A DNA stretch of 64,000 nucleotides from Acidobacteriota bacterium (GCA_016703965.1 JADJBB010000004.1:248001-312000), one strand, 5' to 3'. Shown: positions 1 to 9,260, counted from the stretch's first letter. Translations and numbers: made by a program. The notes: generated by a model from the sequence alone, not told the origin.

Positions 1-692
1 GGTATGGGCTTGTTGTATCCGTCGATCTTGATCTGAAAACCCTCGACCTTAGCCTGCTCATTCGGCTTGACTTTGAAAGTGACGCCAACTTCGTTCTCGT
101 TCTGCAGCGGCCGCCGTTCGTAGACAACTTCTGAGCGGTAGAAACCCCGCTCGCGCAAATAGTCGAGTATGTCATTAGCGTTGTCCTGGAGTGTCTGCTC
201 CGTTATTGCGGTGCCAGGGGTCAACAAATTAAGCTTGAAAAGCAGGTCCTGTTCGGTGATCTTGTCGCCATCGCTCGCCCCGACCACGACTGAAACTCGT
301 TCGGCCTGTGTCTTTCTCTTTACGTCGAAACGCAGCTCGACATCCCCCGCAGTATTGGTCGCCGCGGTCACAACAACGGTATCGACTTTATTTGTCTCAT
401 ACAGCGCAGCGACCGCGTCACGAATTCGCGGGGCAGAATATGAACCGCCGATCGCGAGCCGTACCATCAACCGGTATTGCTCAGCCAGAGCATCATTTTT
501 GCCTGAACCGGTAAAGACTACATCGATCTTTGAGACGGGCAAATTATCGTATTTATTTTGAGAAAGGACGGAAAAAAAGCAGAGTACTATCAGAAAAACC
601 AAGCCTACAGTTCGTTTCAACAGCGCGGCAAAACCCGGCGGCGCGTTGAACGCCGTCTGGAGTTTTGTGTTTTTGCTGCTTTCAAACCCCAT
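1..692 (-). CDS. Omp85-family (BamA/TamA-like) outer membrane protein, N-terminal part only
   Basis: I translated the minus strand from the ATG at 692; the reading frame stays open to base 1, so the C-terminal beta-barrel lies outside the window. A hydrophobic signal segment (LVFLIVLCFFSVLSQ) ends near residue 45. It is followed by POTRA-like repeats, with words such as VSKIDVVFTGSG, VTFKVKPNEQAKVEGF and the typical LRERGFY helix end. The family inserts or exports outer-membrane proteins. It lies 11 bases downstream of tamB on the same strand, which fits a TamA/BamA partner of TamB. The first ATG sits right against a GGGGAAG stretch, so the true start is uncertain. A TTG at 620 would place LKRTVGLV at the very N-terminus and give a cleaner signal peptide. 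Confidence 0.8.
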   Translation of the reverse strand, partial: MGFESSKNTKLQTAFNAPPGFAALLKRTVGLVFLIVLCFFSVLSQNKYDNLPVSKIDVVFTGSGKNDALAEQYRLMVRLAIGGSYSAPRIRDAVAALYETNKVDTVVVTAATNTAGDVELRFDVKRKTQAERVSVVVGASDGDKITEQDLLFKLNLLTPGTAITEQTLQDNANDILDYLRERGFYRSEVVYERRPLQNENEVGVTFKVKPNEQAKVEGFQIKIDGYNKPI

Positions 693-703
693 CTTCCCCG
701 TCG

Positions 704-3700
704 CTAAAATCGTCTCCTGAACCTGATCTCAAAGCTGAAATTATCTCTGTTTCGCGTGACGTTCGTCAGTGAACGCTGTTCGTATTGAGCGACGAATGAA
801 AGTTTGTTCGAGACGCGGTACTCGAGGGCTAAGACTTGATTCTGGTCCTGCGAAAGGTTCGTCGAATACGTCACCCGCAGATTATTGTTGATCTGACGCC
901 CGACCGTCAGCCTCGCTCCCGGATTGACCGTCTGGCCCGAGATCAGCGGATCGATCTCAAAGACATTTAGGCCGAAGAGTTTGTCCGTTGCCTTTCGCGC
1001 CGGGTTGTTAATGATCGAATCGGTCAAGATCTCAGCCGCCGTGTTGATGCCGGTCGACGCCAGAGTTGGAATGCCCCCAGCCGCATTTGTAAGGCTGCCG
1101 GTCGTGATCAGCGAAACCACATCGGCTTGAGGTAGTGCAGGACTTGATCGAACCGTCGCCGAAAGCTCTTCCGAATCCTTGAGCGGGCCCGCGAGGTTCA
1201 CAAAAACCTGATAACCGCCGATCTCGGACTCAGCCTGCAGATTGATCACCGGCTCGATCGCCGTGTCCGGCGGGAATTCTAAAACGCCGCGTTGTACAAC
1301 GTATCGATCCTTGCGAAAGAGGATCGTTCCGCTATTCGCCGTGATCCTGCCCGATAATCGAGGTTCATTCGTATCGCCCGTCAGCGTCAGCGAAACCGAT
1401 GCGGTTAGATCCGCAATGTTGTTTTTTACGACGAGAGCATCGCGTCCCTCGATGACTAGATCGAACCGCGGCGGCTTGATCGCCCCTGCTCCGCCGCCCG
1501 AGAGGACCGGATCGCGGCGGCCGCTTACGAGATTGGCAAGGTCAATATCTTTCGAATAAACTGCCCGGCGTGCAAAGACCCGTCCACCGATAATTAGCTG
1601 CAGATTCTCGTTCTTAGCCTCGCGGAGCCCAGTGATCTCAAGCCGGGCATCGCCCGTCGTCACAAAATCCTTTGGCAAGGGAACTGTCACATTCTTGCCA
1701 TCGAGCGTAAATCTAAACCGCTGAACGGCAAATCCATCGAGCGTTCCGCCGCCGCTGCCGGTAAACCTGCCGCCGCCCAGATAACCGGCTGCCTCTTCGA
1801 TCTCAACCTGATTCGAGGTAAAGATCACTCGCGCCTTCAGACGGTCAACGGTAAATCTGTCAGAACCGAGAAACGTCGCTACCGAGCCGTTGACAACATT
1901 CGCGGTGCCTGAGATCAAAGCCGTCTTATTCGGCCCGGAAAATCTAACTGCGGCATCAGCAAACCCTGAAAAGAAGGTATCTTTGACAAAAAGGTTGATC
2001 AGATTCAGGTTAACGCGGCCATCGATAGCTAGGTTATTTATGCCGGCATCGGTCAGGGCTTTCGCTCCCGTAATAGTCATATTCGAACCGCCGCCCGAGA
2101 ATCGTGCTTTCTCAAACACGACCTCGCGCGGGTTAAATCTAACGAGGATCGGTTCCGCGGCCGACAGCGGAGTGTCCTGGATCAGCATCGCAAGCTGGGA
2201 AAATTCTGCTTTGCCGGTCAAAGCCGAGGTCGAAAATTCGCGAACCCCTTTATCATTTAGCTGACTGAGATTCCCGCCAAACTCAACGCGGCCTGTTCCG
2301 GTTCCGGTGATCGCCATTCCTTTAAGTTGCGGCACGAAAGCCAAAAACGGAGCGAGCGGGTTTTGGTTAAAATCGGTTGCGACCATGAATGGCAGATCTT
2401 CGCTGCCGAAATTCGCCGTCGCATTGATCACCTGCGGCCGTCCGTCGAGTGTCGCCGTGAGATCAGCGGTCAAAATTTGATTTGCCGTCTGTCCTTTGAA
2501 CACCACCTGCCCGAGTATGTTGTCGCCGACCTGAACATTCGGAGCGATGCCGCTGAAATTGATGTTGTAGCTCGCTGTTTGATTCGAATTTCCGGTCGCG
2601 TTCGCCGCAAAATCAAGATCACCGGTGATGACCGGAATGTTGTCGGATCTTGGCAGCAAAGCGATAACGAGCGGCACTGGAACCGACTTGCCGACGAGGC
2701 TGAAATTAAAATTGCCCGCGGCGCGATCGTACGTTCCCTTGGCAGTTAGTTGTCCGGCACCGATCCGCATATCAGCCTGCTGCAGATCGATGGTAGTGCC
2801 GTTGAAAACCGCCTTCACATTCAGTCCGTCAAAAACCTGTCCGGCAATGATACCTTTCTTTGCGAGTAGATTTACCTCGCCGCGGGATTCGTTTGGAAGC
2901 CCCGTAATGTCAACGGTTCCGGATGTTTGGCCGTTGAGGTCGCGGATCTGTTCCGGCAGCGTTATAGGCAAGGCCGCTAGCAAATTTCCAGCATTGACAT
3001 TAGTCAGCGTGGCTTTTATGGCGACGTTGTTGCTGCCGGTCCTTGGCATATTTACGGCGAATTCCGCGTTGCCGCCCGAGCCGTCGACTAGTTTTCCGTT
3101 TTTCAGATCAACGCCGTCAGGCGAGACGAAAACATCGGTCGTGACCCTGCCCAATTCCCTTCCGCGAAGAGCGATCGAATCGAGCGAAGCCTTGCCATCA
3201 ACGATCGGATCGGTCAGATTGCCCTTAACCATGCCGTCAAAATTGAGATTTCCGGCGACCTGCACCTCCATTGAATTGAGTTGCTCCTCAAGCGCCGGCG
3301 ATAGATCTAAAACCCTAACAAGGCGATCGATCTCAGCCGCATCCATCGAACGCAACGCAACATTCAAATCGGAATTTTCATCCTTCAGATCAAATCGTCC
3401 GGTCGCAGTCAGCTTACTTTTTTCGGTATTCAGATCTGCACGATCAACATTGAACAGGCCGTTCGTTGCCGTTAGCCGAACATCGCCGTTCACTGGAATA
3501 AGTCCCCGTTCAGCAGTTCCCGCGTTTGCCGTGATCGCTGCATTCAAGGTGCCGCTTGCATTGCGAAAGTTCGTTCCGTTGAACGTCAGATCGATGTCCC
3601 CCGTAGTTTTCCCCTCGATCGGCGTCAGGCTTCCGCCTTGCAGGGCGATGAGCTTAGAGATATCAAGATCAGAAAACAACCCTTTCAAGCTTGATCGGCC

Positions 3701-5908
3701 GCGATCATTTAGAGCGATCATGGCGTTTCCATTCAGCTTGCCGTCCATTACGTCGGCGTTTAGGTCATTTAACAAAACACTGTCATTGTTTGCTTCGACC
3801 TTTGCCGAAGCCGCCCCCAGAGCAACGCTGCCGATCAAACCGCCGCCGAGCGTCATGTCCGCCGTCGCTCGATAGCGTCCTGAAGGCTCGAGAATGAAAA
3901 CGGGTCTCGCGATCTTTACTGCCTCAAGCTTGCCGCCGTCCGGAAGAGAAGTCGTTTTTTTGAGCGCTACATTTCCGGCGTCGATATCATTGGAACGTGC
4001 CTCGACTCGGCCTTGTCTGATCGTCACTCTCACGCCGCCGATGTTTAAGCTTCCCAGTACCGCCGCTCCCGTATCGATCTTTGCGACGCGTGATCTATCG
4101 GCATAAATGACCAATCCGGCTCTAGTATTTTCGATCTCGGCGAGCGGCGTTTCGACTCCGTTTACGATAACGCCGTCTTTTGTAACCTGATCGGCACGCA
4201 GATTTTCGAGGGTCACGGCGGTCGAATTCGGCAGGTCCTTGAACCGGAATTTATCTGCGGATGCATTCCTCACCTTTGCATCTTTTATCGCTGCGGCCTC
4301 AGACCTAGCTCCATCGAGGCCGACTTCGGTCAGGCCATCGCGGTGCTTTACCGTCACATTGCGGCCGGTCACGCCCTGCAGGCTGAGATCTTTCGTTTTA
4401 AACGAACGCGTCGTCGCGCTCGCTGAGTTCAGGCTGAATGCACCGCCGTTTTGCGAAAGTTTCAGATTCCTCGCCGCCAGTTCCTCGAACTCAACATCAC
4501 CGATCGCAAAACGCTTCGCCCGCCCGTTTCCCGCCTCAGCCCGAATCTGTTTGTCCTTGTATTCAGCTAAAGCGTCGGACAGAAAAAGTCCGCCAAGTGT
4601 CAGATCTCCCTTTTTCGCCGCCGCGGCCTGCAGTTCGCCGACCCAGCGGAAATCAGTCCCCGTACCGCGAACATTACCCGCAAGCTTCAAAAGATCGATA
4701 CGGAAATCATCGAAGGTCAGGAGCTGTGCGATCGCCGTCCCGTCGGCCTCGTAATTGGAATTCGTCCCGCTAACGGTCGCTACGACATTCGCACCTTTCA
4801 ACGAAACGCCGTCGGCACGAAGCGATTCCGTAAAGATCTCGCCATCGACCTTATAACTCTCGCCCTCACCCGTGACCTTGCCCATAAAATTCCCGACGCC
4901 TACCAGCGAGGTCCCGAGCGGCATAATGCTCGAAGCCTGCGTCAGGTCGACGCTCGAGTTGATGTCGAATGCATATTTCGGCGATGCCCAGTCGGTCAGG
5001 GTTCCCGTCAACGCCATTTCACCGATCGGAGTGTTGATGTCAAATCGGGTTAGTTCTGCTCCATTTTTATGAGCGATACCTTGCGCCCGAATGTCGATCT
5101 TTTCGATCGCGCGTTCCTCGTAGATAAAATTAGAATCCGTCGATGCTAGGTCGAATTTGTAGCGTTTTTGATCGTCCGCGACGTCGCGATCTTCGGGTGA
5201 GAGAAGAAAAACCACGTTCTTCGCATTGCCAGAGATCTTTCGCGATTTGTCGCCAAAATGCACAACGCTGTCCTTTAGCGAAAAATCGACCGAGTCGTAC
5301 TTGAAGTTCACCGCCGAGCCCTTCTGATCCTCGATGAGCTTCAAATTAGAAAAATTCGACTTCCCATTCTCATCAAAGGTTACCCACGCTTCGGCCCCGT
5401 TTACGTCGGTCTTGTCGAGGATCACGTCGCGTGCAAGCTGCCAGGAATAGAGGTCTTTTACGGAAAGATTGAGGTGGGCATCGCGGATAAAAAAGAGCTT
5501 TTCTCCGCTGACCTTGTCATTGAAAGTTGCGTTCTTAAGCTCAAGTTCAAGCGGATTGAGCGTCACGCGAAAAACGTCGGCATCAAAGACTATCCCGATG
5601 TCGGCCATTTTCGCCCCGAACTGGGTTTTCACATAATTATCGAAAACGCCGTATTTGTATGCAATCAAACCGATGAGCGAAATGAGCAAGCCAAGCAGAG
5701 CCATGCTGCCCAGGCCGAGGAACGCCTTGCGACGGGTCAAGAAACGGCGCCGTGCGGGGCTCGGATCGCTCTGTTCGAGCTCGCTTCCTTCCTTGATCTC
5801 GTTCTCCGCCATTATTTCGATGCCTTGATGCGAAAGCCCGCGCGTATGCAAGGGCGATTCATTCAACGTACGCAATTCACCCATGCTTTTACGCATGGAC
5901 TTCTGCAT
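704..5908 (-). CDS. tamB: TamB / DUF490 translocation and assembly module protein
   Basis: A 1734-residue protein with one N-terminal membrane anchor (about residues 61-89, FLGLGSMALLGLLISLIGLIAY) followed by a very long repetitive beta-rich region (AsmA/TamB-like, many short FDG/LNG repeats). The C-terminal TamB domain ends in an aromatic beta-strand and the terminal FRRRF. TamB spans the periplasm and works with an Omp85 protein in outer-membrane protein assembly or lipid transport; such a gene follows immediately downstream. The length is somewhat above the Escherichia coli protein, as is common outside Proteobacteria. AAGGA lies 3-4 bases before the ATG at 5908, supporting this start. A second ATG at 5812 (MAENEIKEG) is an alternative that would remove a poorly conserved leader. 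Only 6 bases separate it from the upstream ribB-like gene, so they are probably co-transcribed. Confidence 0.92.
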   Translation of the reverse strand: MQKSMRKSMGELRTLNESPLHTRGLSHQGIEIMAENEIKEGSELEQSDPSPARRRFLTRRKAFLGLGSMALLGLLISLIGLIAYKYGVFDNYVKTQFGAKMADIGIVFDADVFRVTLNPLELELKNATFNDKVSGEKLFFIRDAHLNLSVKDLYSWQLARDVILDKTDVNGAEAWVTFDENGKSNFSNLKLIEDQKGSAVNFKYDSVDFSLKDSVVHFGDKSRKISGNAKNVVFLLSPEDRDVADDQKRYKFDLASTDSNFIYEERAIEKIDIRAQGIAHKNGAELTRFDINTPIGEMALTGTLTDWASPKYAFDINSSVDLTQASSIMPLGTSLVGVGNFMGKVTGEGESYKVDGEIFTESLRADGVSLKGANVVATVSGTNSNYEADGTAIAQLLTFDDFRIDLLKLAGNVRGTGTDFRWVGELQAAAAKKGDLTLGGLFLSDALAEYKDKQIRAEAGNGRAKRFAIGDVEFEELAARNLKLSQNGGAFSLNSASATTRSFKTKDLSLQGVTGRNVTVKHRDGLTEVGLDGARSEAAAIKDAKVRNASADKFRFKDLPNSTAVTLENLRADQVTKDGVIVNGVETPLAEIENTRAGLVIYADRSRVAKIDTGAAVLGSLNIGGVRVTIRQGRVEARSNDIDAGNVALKKTTSLPDGGKLEAVKIARPVFILEPSGRYRATADMTLGGGLIGSVALGAASAKVEANNDSVLLNDLNADVMDGKLNGNAMIALNDRGRSSLKGLFSDLDISKLIALQGGSLTPIEGKTTGDIDLTFNGTNFRNASGTLNAAITANAGTAERGLIPVNGDVRLTATNGLFNVDRADLNTEKSKLTATGRFDLKDENSDLNVALRSMDAAEIDRLVRVLDLSPALEEQLNSMEVQVAGNLNFDGMVKGNLTDPIVDGKASLDSIALRGRELGRVTTDVFVSPDGVDLKNGKLVDGSGGNAEFAVNMPRTGSNNVAIKATLTNVNAGNLLAALPITLPEQIRDLNGQTSGTVDITGLPNESRGEVNLLAKKGIIAGQVFDGLNVKAVFNGTTIDLQQADMRIGAGQLTAKGTYDRAAGNFNFSLVGKSVPVPLVIALLPRSDNIPVITGDLDFAANATGNSNQTASYNINFSGIAPNVQVGDNILGQVVFKGQTANQILTADLTATLDGRPQVINATANFGSEDLPFMVATDFNQNPLAPFLAFVPQLKGMAITGTGTGRVEFGGNLSQLNDKGVREFSTSALTGKAEFSQLAMLIQDTPLSAAEPILVRFNPREVVFEKARFSGGGSNMTITGAKALTDAGINNLAIDGRVNLNLINLFVKDTFFSGFADAAVRFSGPNKTALISGTANVVNGSVATFLGSDRFTVDRLKARVIFTSNQVEIEEAAGYLGGGRFTGSGGGTLDGFAVQRFRFTLDGKNVTVPLPKDFVTTGDARLEITGLREAKNENLQLIIGGRVFARRAVYSKDIDLANLVSGRRDPVLSGGGAGAIKPPRFDLVIEGRDALVVKNNIADLTASVSLTLTGDTNEPRLSGRITANSGTILFRKDRYVVQRGVLEFPPDTAIEPVINLQAESEIGGYQVFVNLAGPLKDSEELSATVRSSPALPQADVVSLITTGSLTNAAGGIPTLASTGINTAAEILTDSIINNPARKATDKLFGLNVFEIDPLISGQTVNPGARLTVGRQINNNLRVTYSTNLSQDQNQVLALEYRVSNKLSFVAQYEQRSLTNVTRNRDNFSFEIRFRRRF

Positions 5909-5914
5909 GAATCC

Positions 5915-7042
5915 TTACAACCTTACTGTCTCCACGATCTGCAGATCGAACGCGTCCAGCGCGTTCACCTTGGGTGGGTGATTCGAAAGTAGCCTGATCT
6001 TGGTCAGCCCGAGGTCCTTTAATATCTGGGCGCCGATGCCATAATCGTGAACTTTCCCGTACCCTGTCTCGATTTTGGCCGCCTGAAAGTCCATGCCTTT
6101 CTCATGCATCAACGCATAAGTCTTCAATTGGTTCACTAGGTCTAAATTATTCTCACGCTGGCGAAGGTAAACAACGACGCCGCTGCCGACCGCAGCGATC
6201 GTTTTGAGCGACGCCTCGACCGCGCTTGATGCCTCACCAAGCTTTGCCCCGAACATTGCAAAGGTCACGTTCTCCGTTTGGACGCGTACAAGCACCGGCT
6301 CAGTTGTATTAGAAACGTTTCCCATCGCAAGCGCGAGATGCGTTTCGCCATTGATCACATTCTCGTAGAGGATCGTCCGGAATACCCCGAATTGTGTCGG
6401 CAGGTCAGCCTCGACAACCCGGCGAACAAGCGGTTCTTTCTGCATTCGATAGCGAACCAGGTCGGCGACCGAAATGATTTTCATAGCGTGCTTCGCCGCA
6501 AAGACTTCGAGCTCCGGCATCCGTGCCATCGTGCCGTCGTCATTCATGATCTCGCAGATGACCGCCGCCGGCCGTAAGCCAGCGATCTTTGAAATATCCA
6601 CGCTCGCCTCTGTCTGCCCGACACGAACCAAAACCCCGCCATTTTTTGCCCGCAACGGAAAAACGTGTCCCGGCCGCGCCAAGTCAGTCGGCCTCGAAGC
6701 CGGATCGACAGCCGTCAGGATCGTTTTCGCCCGGTCAGCTGCCGATATACCCGTCGTCACACCTTCCTTAGCCTCGATCGACGTGGTGAAAGCCGTGCCC
6801 ATGCTCGACGTGTTCTCTGTCGTCTGCGGGTAGAGCTGCAGCTCGTTACAGCGCTCCTCGGTCAGCGGCAGACAGATAAGCCCGCGGCCGTGGACCGCCA
6901 TAAAATTAATGATCTCGGGCGTAACTTTTTCAGCCGCGCAGACGAGATCGCCTTCGTTTTCACGATCCTCATCATCGACGATGATGATCATTTTTCCGTC
7001 GCGAATGTCTTTCGCAGCGTCTTCGATCGAGGAAAGAGCCAT
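5915..7042 (-). CDS. ribB: 3,4-dihydroxy-2-butanone-4-phosphate synthase with degenerate GTP cyclohydrolase II domain (RibBX-like)
   Basis: The N-terminal half is a canonical RibB domain: DDEDRENEGDLV binds metal and ribulose 5-phosphate, and GHVFPLRA and CEIMNDDGTMAR are present. It supplies the four-carbon unit of riboflavin. The C-terminal half aligns with GTP cyclohydrolase II (RibA) but has lost the three zinc cysteines: the E. coli segment around SECLTGD and RCDCG reads TENVTFAMFGAKLGE here. The RQEGRGIGL-type catalytic loop reads RQRENNLDL. GTP cyclohydrolase II activity is therefore unlikely, as in the RibBX variants described from Proteobacteria. The start is set at the ATG at 7042 (MALSSIEDA), with GGAAA upstream; the open frame extends to 7144 without family similarity. 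It is the first gene of the operon leading to tamB. I saw no FMN riboswitch upstream. Confidence 0.88.
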   Translation of the reverse strand: MALSSIEDAAKDIRDGKMIIIVDDEDRENEGDLVCAAEKVTPEIINFMAVHGRGLICLPLTEERCNELQLYPQTTENTSSMGTAFTTSIEAKEGVTTGISAADRAKTILTAVDPASRPTDLARPGHVFPLRAKNGGVLVRVGQTEASVDISKIAGLRPAAVICEIMNDDGTMARMPELEVFAAKHAMKIISVADLVRYRMQKEPLVRRVVEADLPTQFGVFRTILYENVINGETHLALAMGNVSNTTEPVLVRVQTENVTFAMFGAKLGEASSAVEASLKTIAAVGSGVVVYLRQRENNLDLVNQLKTYALMHEKGMDFQAAKIETGYGKVHDYGIGAQILKDLGLTKIRLLSNHPPKVNALDAFDLQIVETVRL

Positions 7043-7334
7043 GTTGTATTTCCGCATGCCGGCCCAAATCCGGCGTAAGTCACTTTGTAACTGAATTTTA
7101 ACGAAAAAGGCTCGGATATGCGAACAATCATCGGAACTGTCCATATATCAGGTTTCCCTAAATTCACTTTTTAGACTGTATGCGTGCCGACATAATGAAA
7201 ACGATAACCTGCATGCCCCGGCCATATGCCCCAATTTTGCCTCGCAAATGCGACAGGTCGGCTCTCGGGCTGAAATCTTGCGACGTACCGATTTGTCTTT
7301 CGCCCGCAGCCTGACACAATATCTGTTTACGCGA

Positions 7335-8510
7335 ATGACACAGCCCGACAACACACGTAAACTCTCGATCATTCTGCACGCCCTGTTTCTGATCTCTGGA
7401 ACGGTGACCGTGCTGATCGGGCAATTCCTGCCGATCATGGCGCGTCACTACGAGCTGAACGACCTGCAGGTCAGCTTTTATTTTCCGTCGCAGTTTGCGG
7501 GTTCTCTTCTCGGAACTTTCCTGACCAGCATCTTTGCGAGGCGGAATCAGTTCCTCGCGGCGTCGTTCGTCGGGGCCCTGTGCATGGCAACCGGGATATT
7601 GCTGATGAACGTCGATTCTTTCCCCGCATCACTTGCAGCGTTTGCCCTGACCGGCGTAGGTATCGGCCTGACGCTGCCGGCGATCAACATGACGGTGCTC
7701 GAACTGAACCCGATGAATTCCGCGTCGGCACTCAGCGTACTTAATTTCTGCTGGGGCATCGGAGCGATCGTCTGCAAACCGTTTGTCGATGCGACGCATG
7801 TCGGCGGCAATATCTGGGCGACGACACTGATCCTTGCGTTGCCGATGTTCGCGGCGGCAGCGTTCCTGTTCTTCCAGCCGACACGCATCATTACCCTCGC
7901 CGAAACGCCCAGTGACGCGCCGGTCGACACCACACCGATCTGGACAACGCCGCTCGCCTGGGGCATTGCTCTGTTCAACTTCATCCACGTCGGATTCGAA
8001 AGCGGCATGGGCGGCTGGCTAACGACCTATACAGAACGCATTGACGCCACGCACGCAACACGTTTGGTGACGCCGACGCTGCTCTATTTTGTTCTATTCG
8101 TCGTGGGACGCGGCGTCGCACCGCTGCTGTTCAGATTCCTGAACGAGAACAAAATGATCCTGCTAGGGCTGTTTACAGTTCTCGCCGGAATGGCCGTCAC
8201 CGTCACCGCGTCATCAGTTGCGTTGCTCGCCCTCGGAGCCGCGATCGCCGGATTTGGCACATCCTGGATATTCCCGACCAACGTCTCGCGGTTTTCACAC
8301 ACCTTCGGCCCGACCGCAACGCGACGCGCCACGCCTCTCTTCATCTGCGGCACATTGGGAGCCGCGTCATCGACATGGCTGATAGGGTTTGTATCGGACA
8401 AGACGGGAAGCTTGAATTCAGGAATGTACGTGTTGGTCGTAAGTATTTTGTTGCTGCTGGTGTTGCAGTTTGGATTAGCGATGCGAAATGCGGAAGCCCG
8501 CACGAAGTAA
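7335..8510 (+). CDS. MFS transporter (12-TM)
   Basis: A 391-residue polytopic membrane protein with about 12 hydrophobic segments, small loops and the glycine-rich helices of the major facilitator superfamily (for example GSLLGTFLTS, GIGLTLPAINM, GMGGWLTTY). Several spans resemble the FucP/GlcP sugar-transporter branch, but no substrate can be read from the sequence. The ATG at 7335 (MTQPDNTRKL) is preferred over an upstream extension at 7248 that adds a charged leader with no transporter similarity. The gene is divergent from the ribB-like gene; 292 bases lie between the two starts. Its last codons and stop form the left arm of a 28-bp inverted repeat (8489-8516), so a repeat element overlaps the 3' end of the coding sequence. 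Confidence 0.85.
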   Translation: MTQPDNTRKLSIILHALFLISGTVTVLIGQFLPIMARHYELNDLQVSFYFPSQFAGSLLGTFLTSIFARRNQFLAASFVGALCMATGILLMNVDSFPASLAAFALTGVGIGLTLPAINMTVLELNPMNSASALSVLNFCWGIGAIVCKPFVDATHVGGNIWATTLILALPMFAAAAFLFFQPTRIITLAETPSDAPVDTTPIWTTPLAWGIALFNFIHVGFESGMGGWLTTYTERIDATHATRLVTPTLLYFVLFVVGRGVAPLLFRFLNENKMILLGLFTVLAGMAVTVTASSVALLALGAAIAGFGTSWIFPTNVSRFSHTFGPTATRRATPLFICGTLGAASSTWLIGFVSDKTGSLNSGMYVLVVSILLLLVLQFGLAMRNAEARTK

Positions 8511-8627
8511 GGGCTCTCTGAAAAATTCCGAAGTACTGGTATTTTGGAGGCGATCGACCTAAAAGGTTCTTTGATAACTAAAATGTCATTATCCCGACTG
8601 AGCCCTTACTTCGTGCGGGCTTCCGCA
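8489..8627. repeat. 28-bp perfect inverted repeat overlapping the MFS stop codon
   Basis: The left arm (8489-8516) and right arm (8600-8627) are exact reverse complements over 28 bases, separated by 83 bases. The core word is GCCCGCACGAAGTAAGGGC. A near-identical word with one extra T occurs inside the monooxygenase gene at 26416-26437, and a related word (GCGCGTAAGCAAGGGC on the minus strand) at 45881-45900. It can act as a transcription terminator hairpin, but there is no T tract. Confidence 0.85.
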
Positions 8628-8628
8628 A

Positions 8629-8765
8629 CTGGTCGCCAACTGCGATAAACCAATACGCCTAGGGTGCAGCCGCTTCGGCGGAACGCTAGGAACGAGGTGC
8701 GGAAAGGTTCGGCTCCCTGAAGGGGAGCAACCAGCCGTCAAGAAATGGCAACGAATTCTAATATC
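8629..8765 (+). ncRNA. Structured RNA candidate resembling HEARO / IscB omegaRNA, without an adjacent iscB
   Basis: Nested helices are visible: CTGGT (8629-8633) with ACCAG (8730-8734) closes the element, CCTAG (8658-8662) pairs with CTAGG (8686-8690), and inside it CCGC-TTCG-GCGG (8670-8681) forms a tetraloop hairpin. GCTCCC (8712-8717) pairs with GGGAGC (8723-8728) across TGAA. The words GAAAGGTTCGGCTCCCTGAA and AACCAGCCGTCAAGAAATGG recall, from memory, the HEARO/omegaRNA scaffold. The region ends just before the ATGA at 8766, and HEARO elements are reported to sit next to ATGA/GTGA. No HNH/RuvC ORF follows. The secondary structure is directly supported; the family name is inference. Confidence 0.5.
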
Positions 8766-9260
8766 ATGATTAAGATAGCAATTGTACTAATTTTCCTCAG
8801 CACGGCCTTTTGTCTAAGCTCTCACGCTCAAGTGGTGGGTGGGAGTTGGCGTGGAATAGTTTTGTTGAAGTCGGATAAAGCTGAGGTTGAAAAGCTCTTG
8901 GGAAAACCGAAGGGAAAGTCCGATATCTACGAAACTGAAAAAGAAACAGTCACTGTTTGGTACAACAAAGGATTTTGTAAGGAGAACAAGAAAAGCACCT
9001 GGAATGTAAAAAGAGACACAGTTGTCGGAATGATCGTATCGCCGAAGCTTAGCGTAGATATTTCAAAATACGTAGGCGGCGATCTGAAAAACTTTGAAAA
9101 AAATGCCGACAAGGAGTTTAAAGGAACTTTCCTATATCTCAATTCGGATGAATCGCTTGAGATAGAAACAAAGATCTCGAACGATGGCGTTGAGGAAGTC
9201 ATCTATACGGCGTATCGTCCGCTTAAATCGGAACTAAATTTGCGGTGCGAGAAACGATAG
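8766..9260 (+). CDS. Small secreted protein of unknown function
   Basis: I do not recognise a family. The predicted 164-residue product begins MIKIAIVLIFLSTAFCL and has a clear signal peptide ending near SSHAQ, so the mature protein is probably periplasmic. The mature part starts GGSWRGIVLLKSDKAEVEKLLGKP, a pattern seen in proteins with an SmpA/OmlA-like or copper-amine-oxidase-like LGxP turn. It is lysine-rich and ends with RCEKR. An upstream ATG at 8745 lies inside the structured RNA candidate, so the ATG at 8766 is preferred. The gene is visibly richer in A and T than its neighbours, which may mean recent acquisition. It ends 4 bases before the convergent galU stop. Confidence 0.7.
   Translation: MIKIAIVLIFLSTAFCLSSHAQVVGGSWRGIVLLKSDKAEVEKLLGKPKGKSDIYETEKETVTVWYNKGFCKENKKSTWNVKRDTVVGMIVSPKLSVDISKYVGGDLKNFEKNADKEFKGTFLYLNSDESLEIETKISNDGVEEVIYTAYRPLKSELNLRCEKR

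Noticed and set aside
2625..3875. A 416-codon plus-strand open frame inside tamB
   Set aside because: It is antisense to a clearly conserved tamB, has no ribosome-binding site and no domain. High-GC third positions on the opposite strand make such long shadows.
7043..7334. Possible FMN riboswitch upstream of the ribB-like gene
   Set aside because: None of the conserved RFN aptamer words was found on the minus strand.
8745..8765. Start of the secreted protein at ATG 8745
   Set aside because: This ATG falls inside the structured RNA element and would place seven extra residues before the signal peptide; the ATG at 8766 is better.
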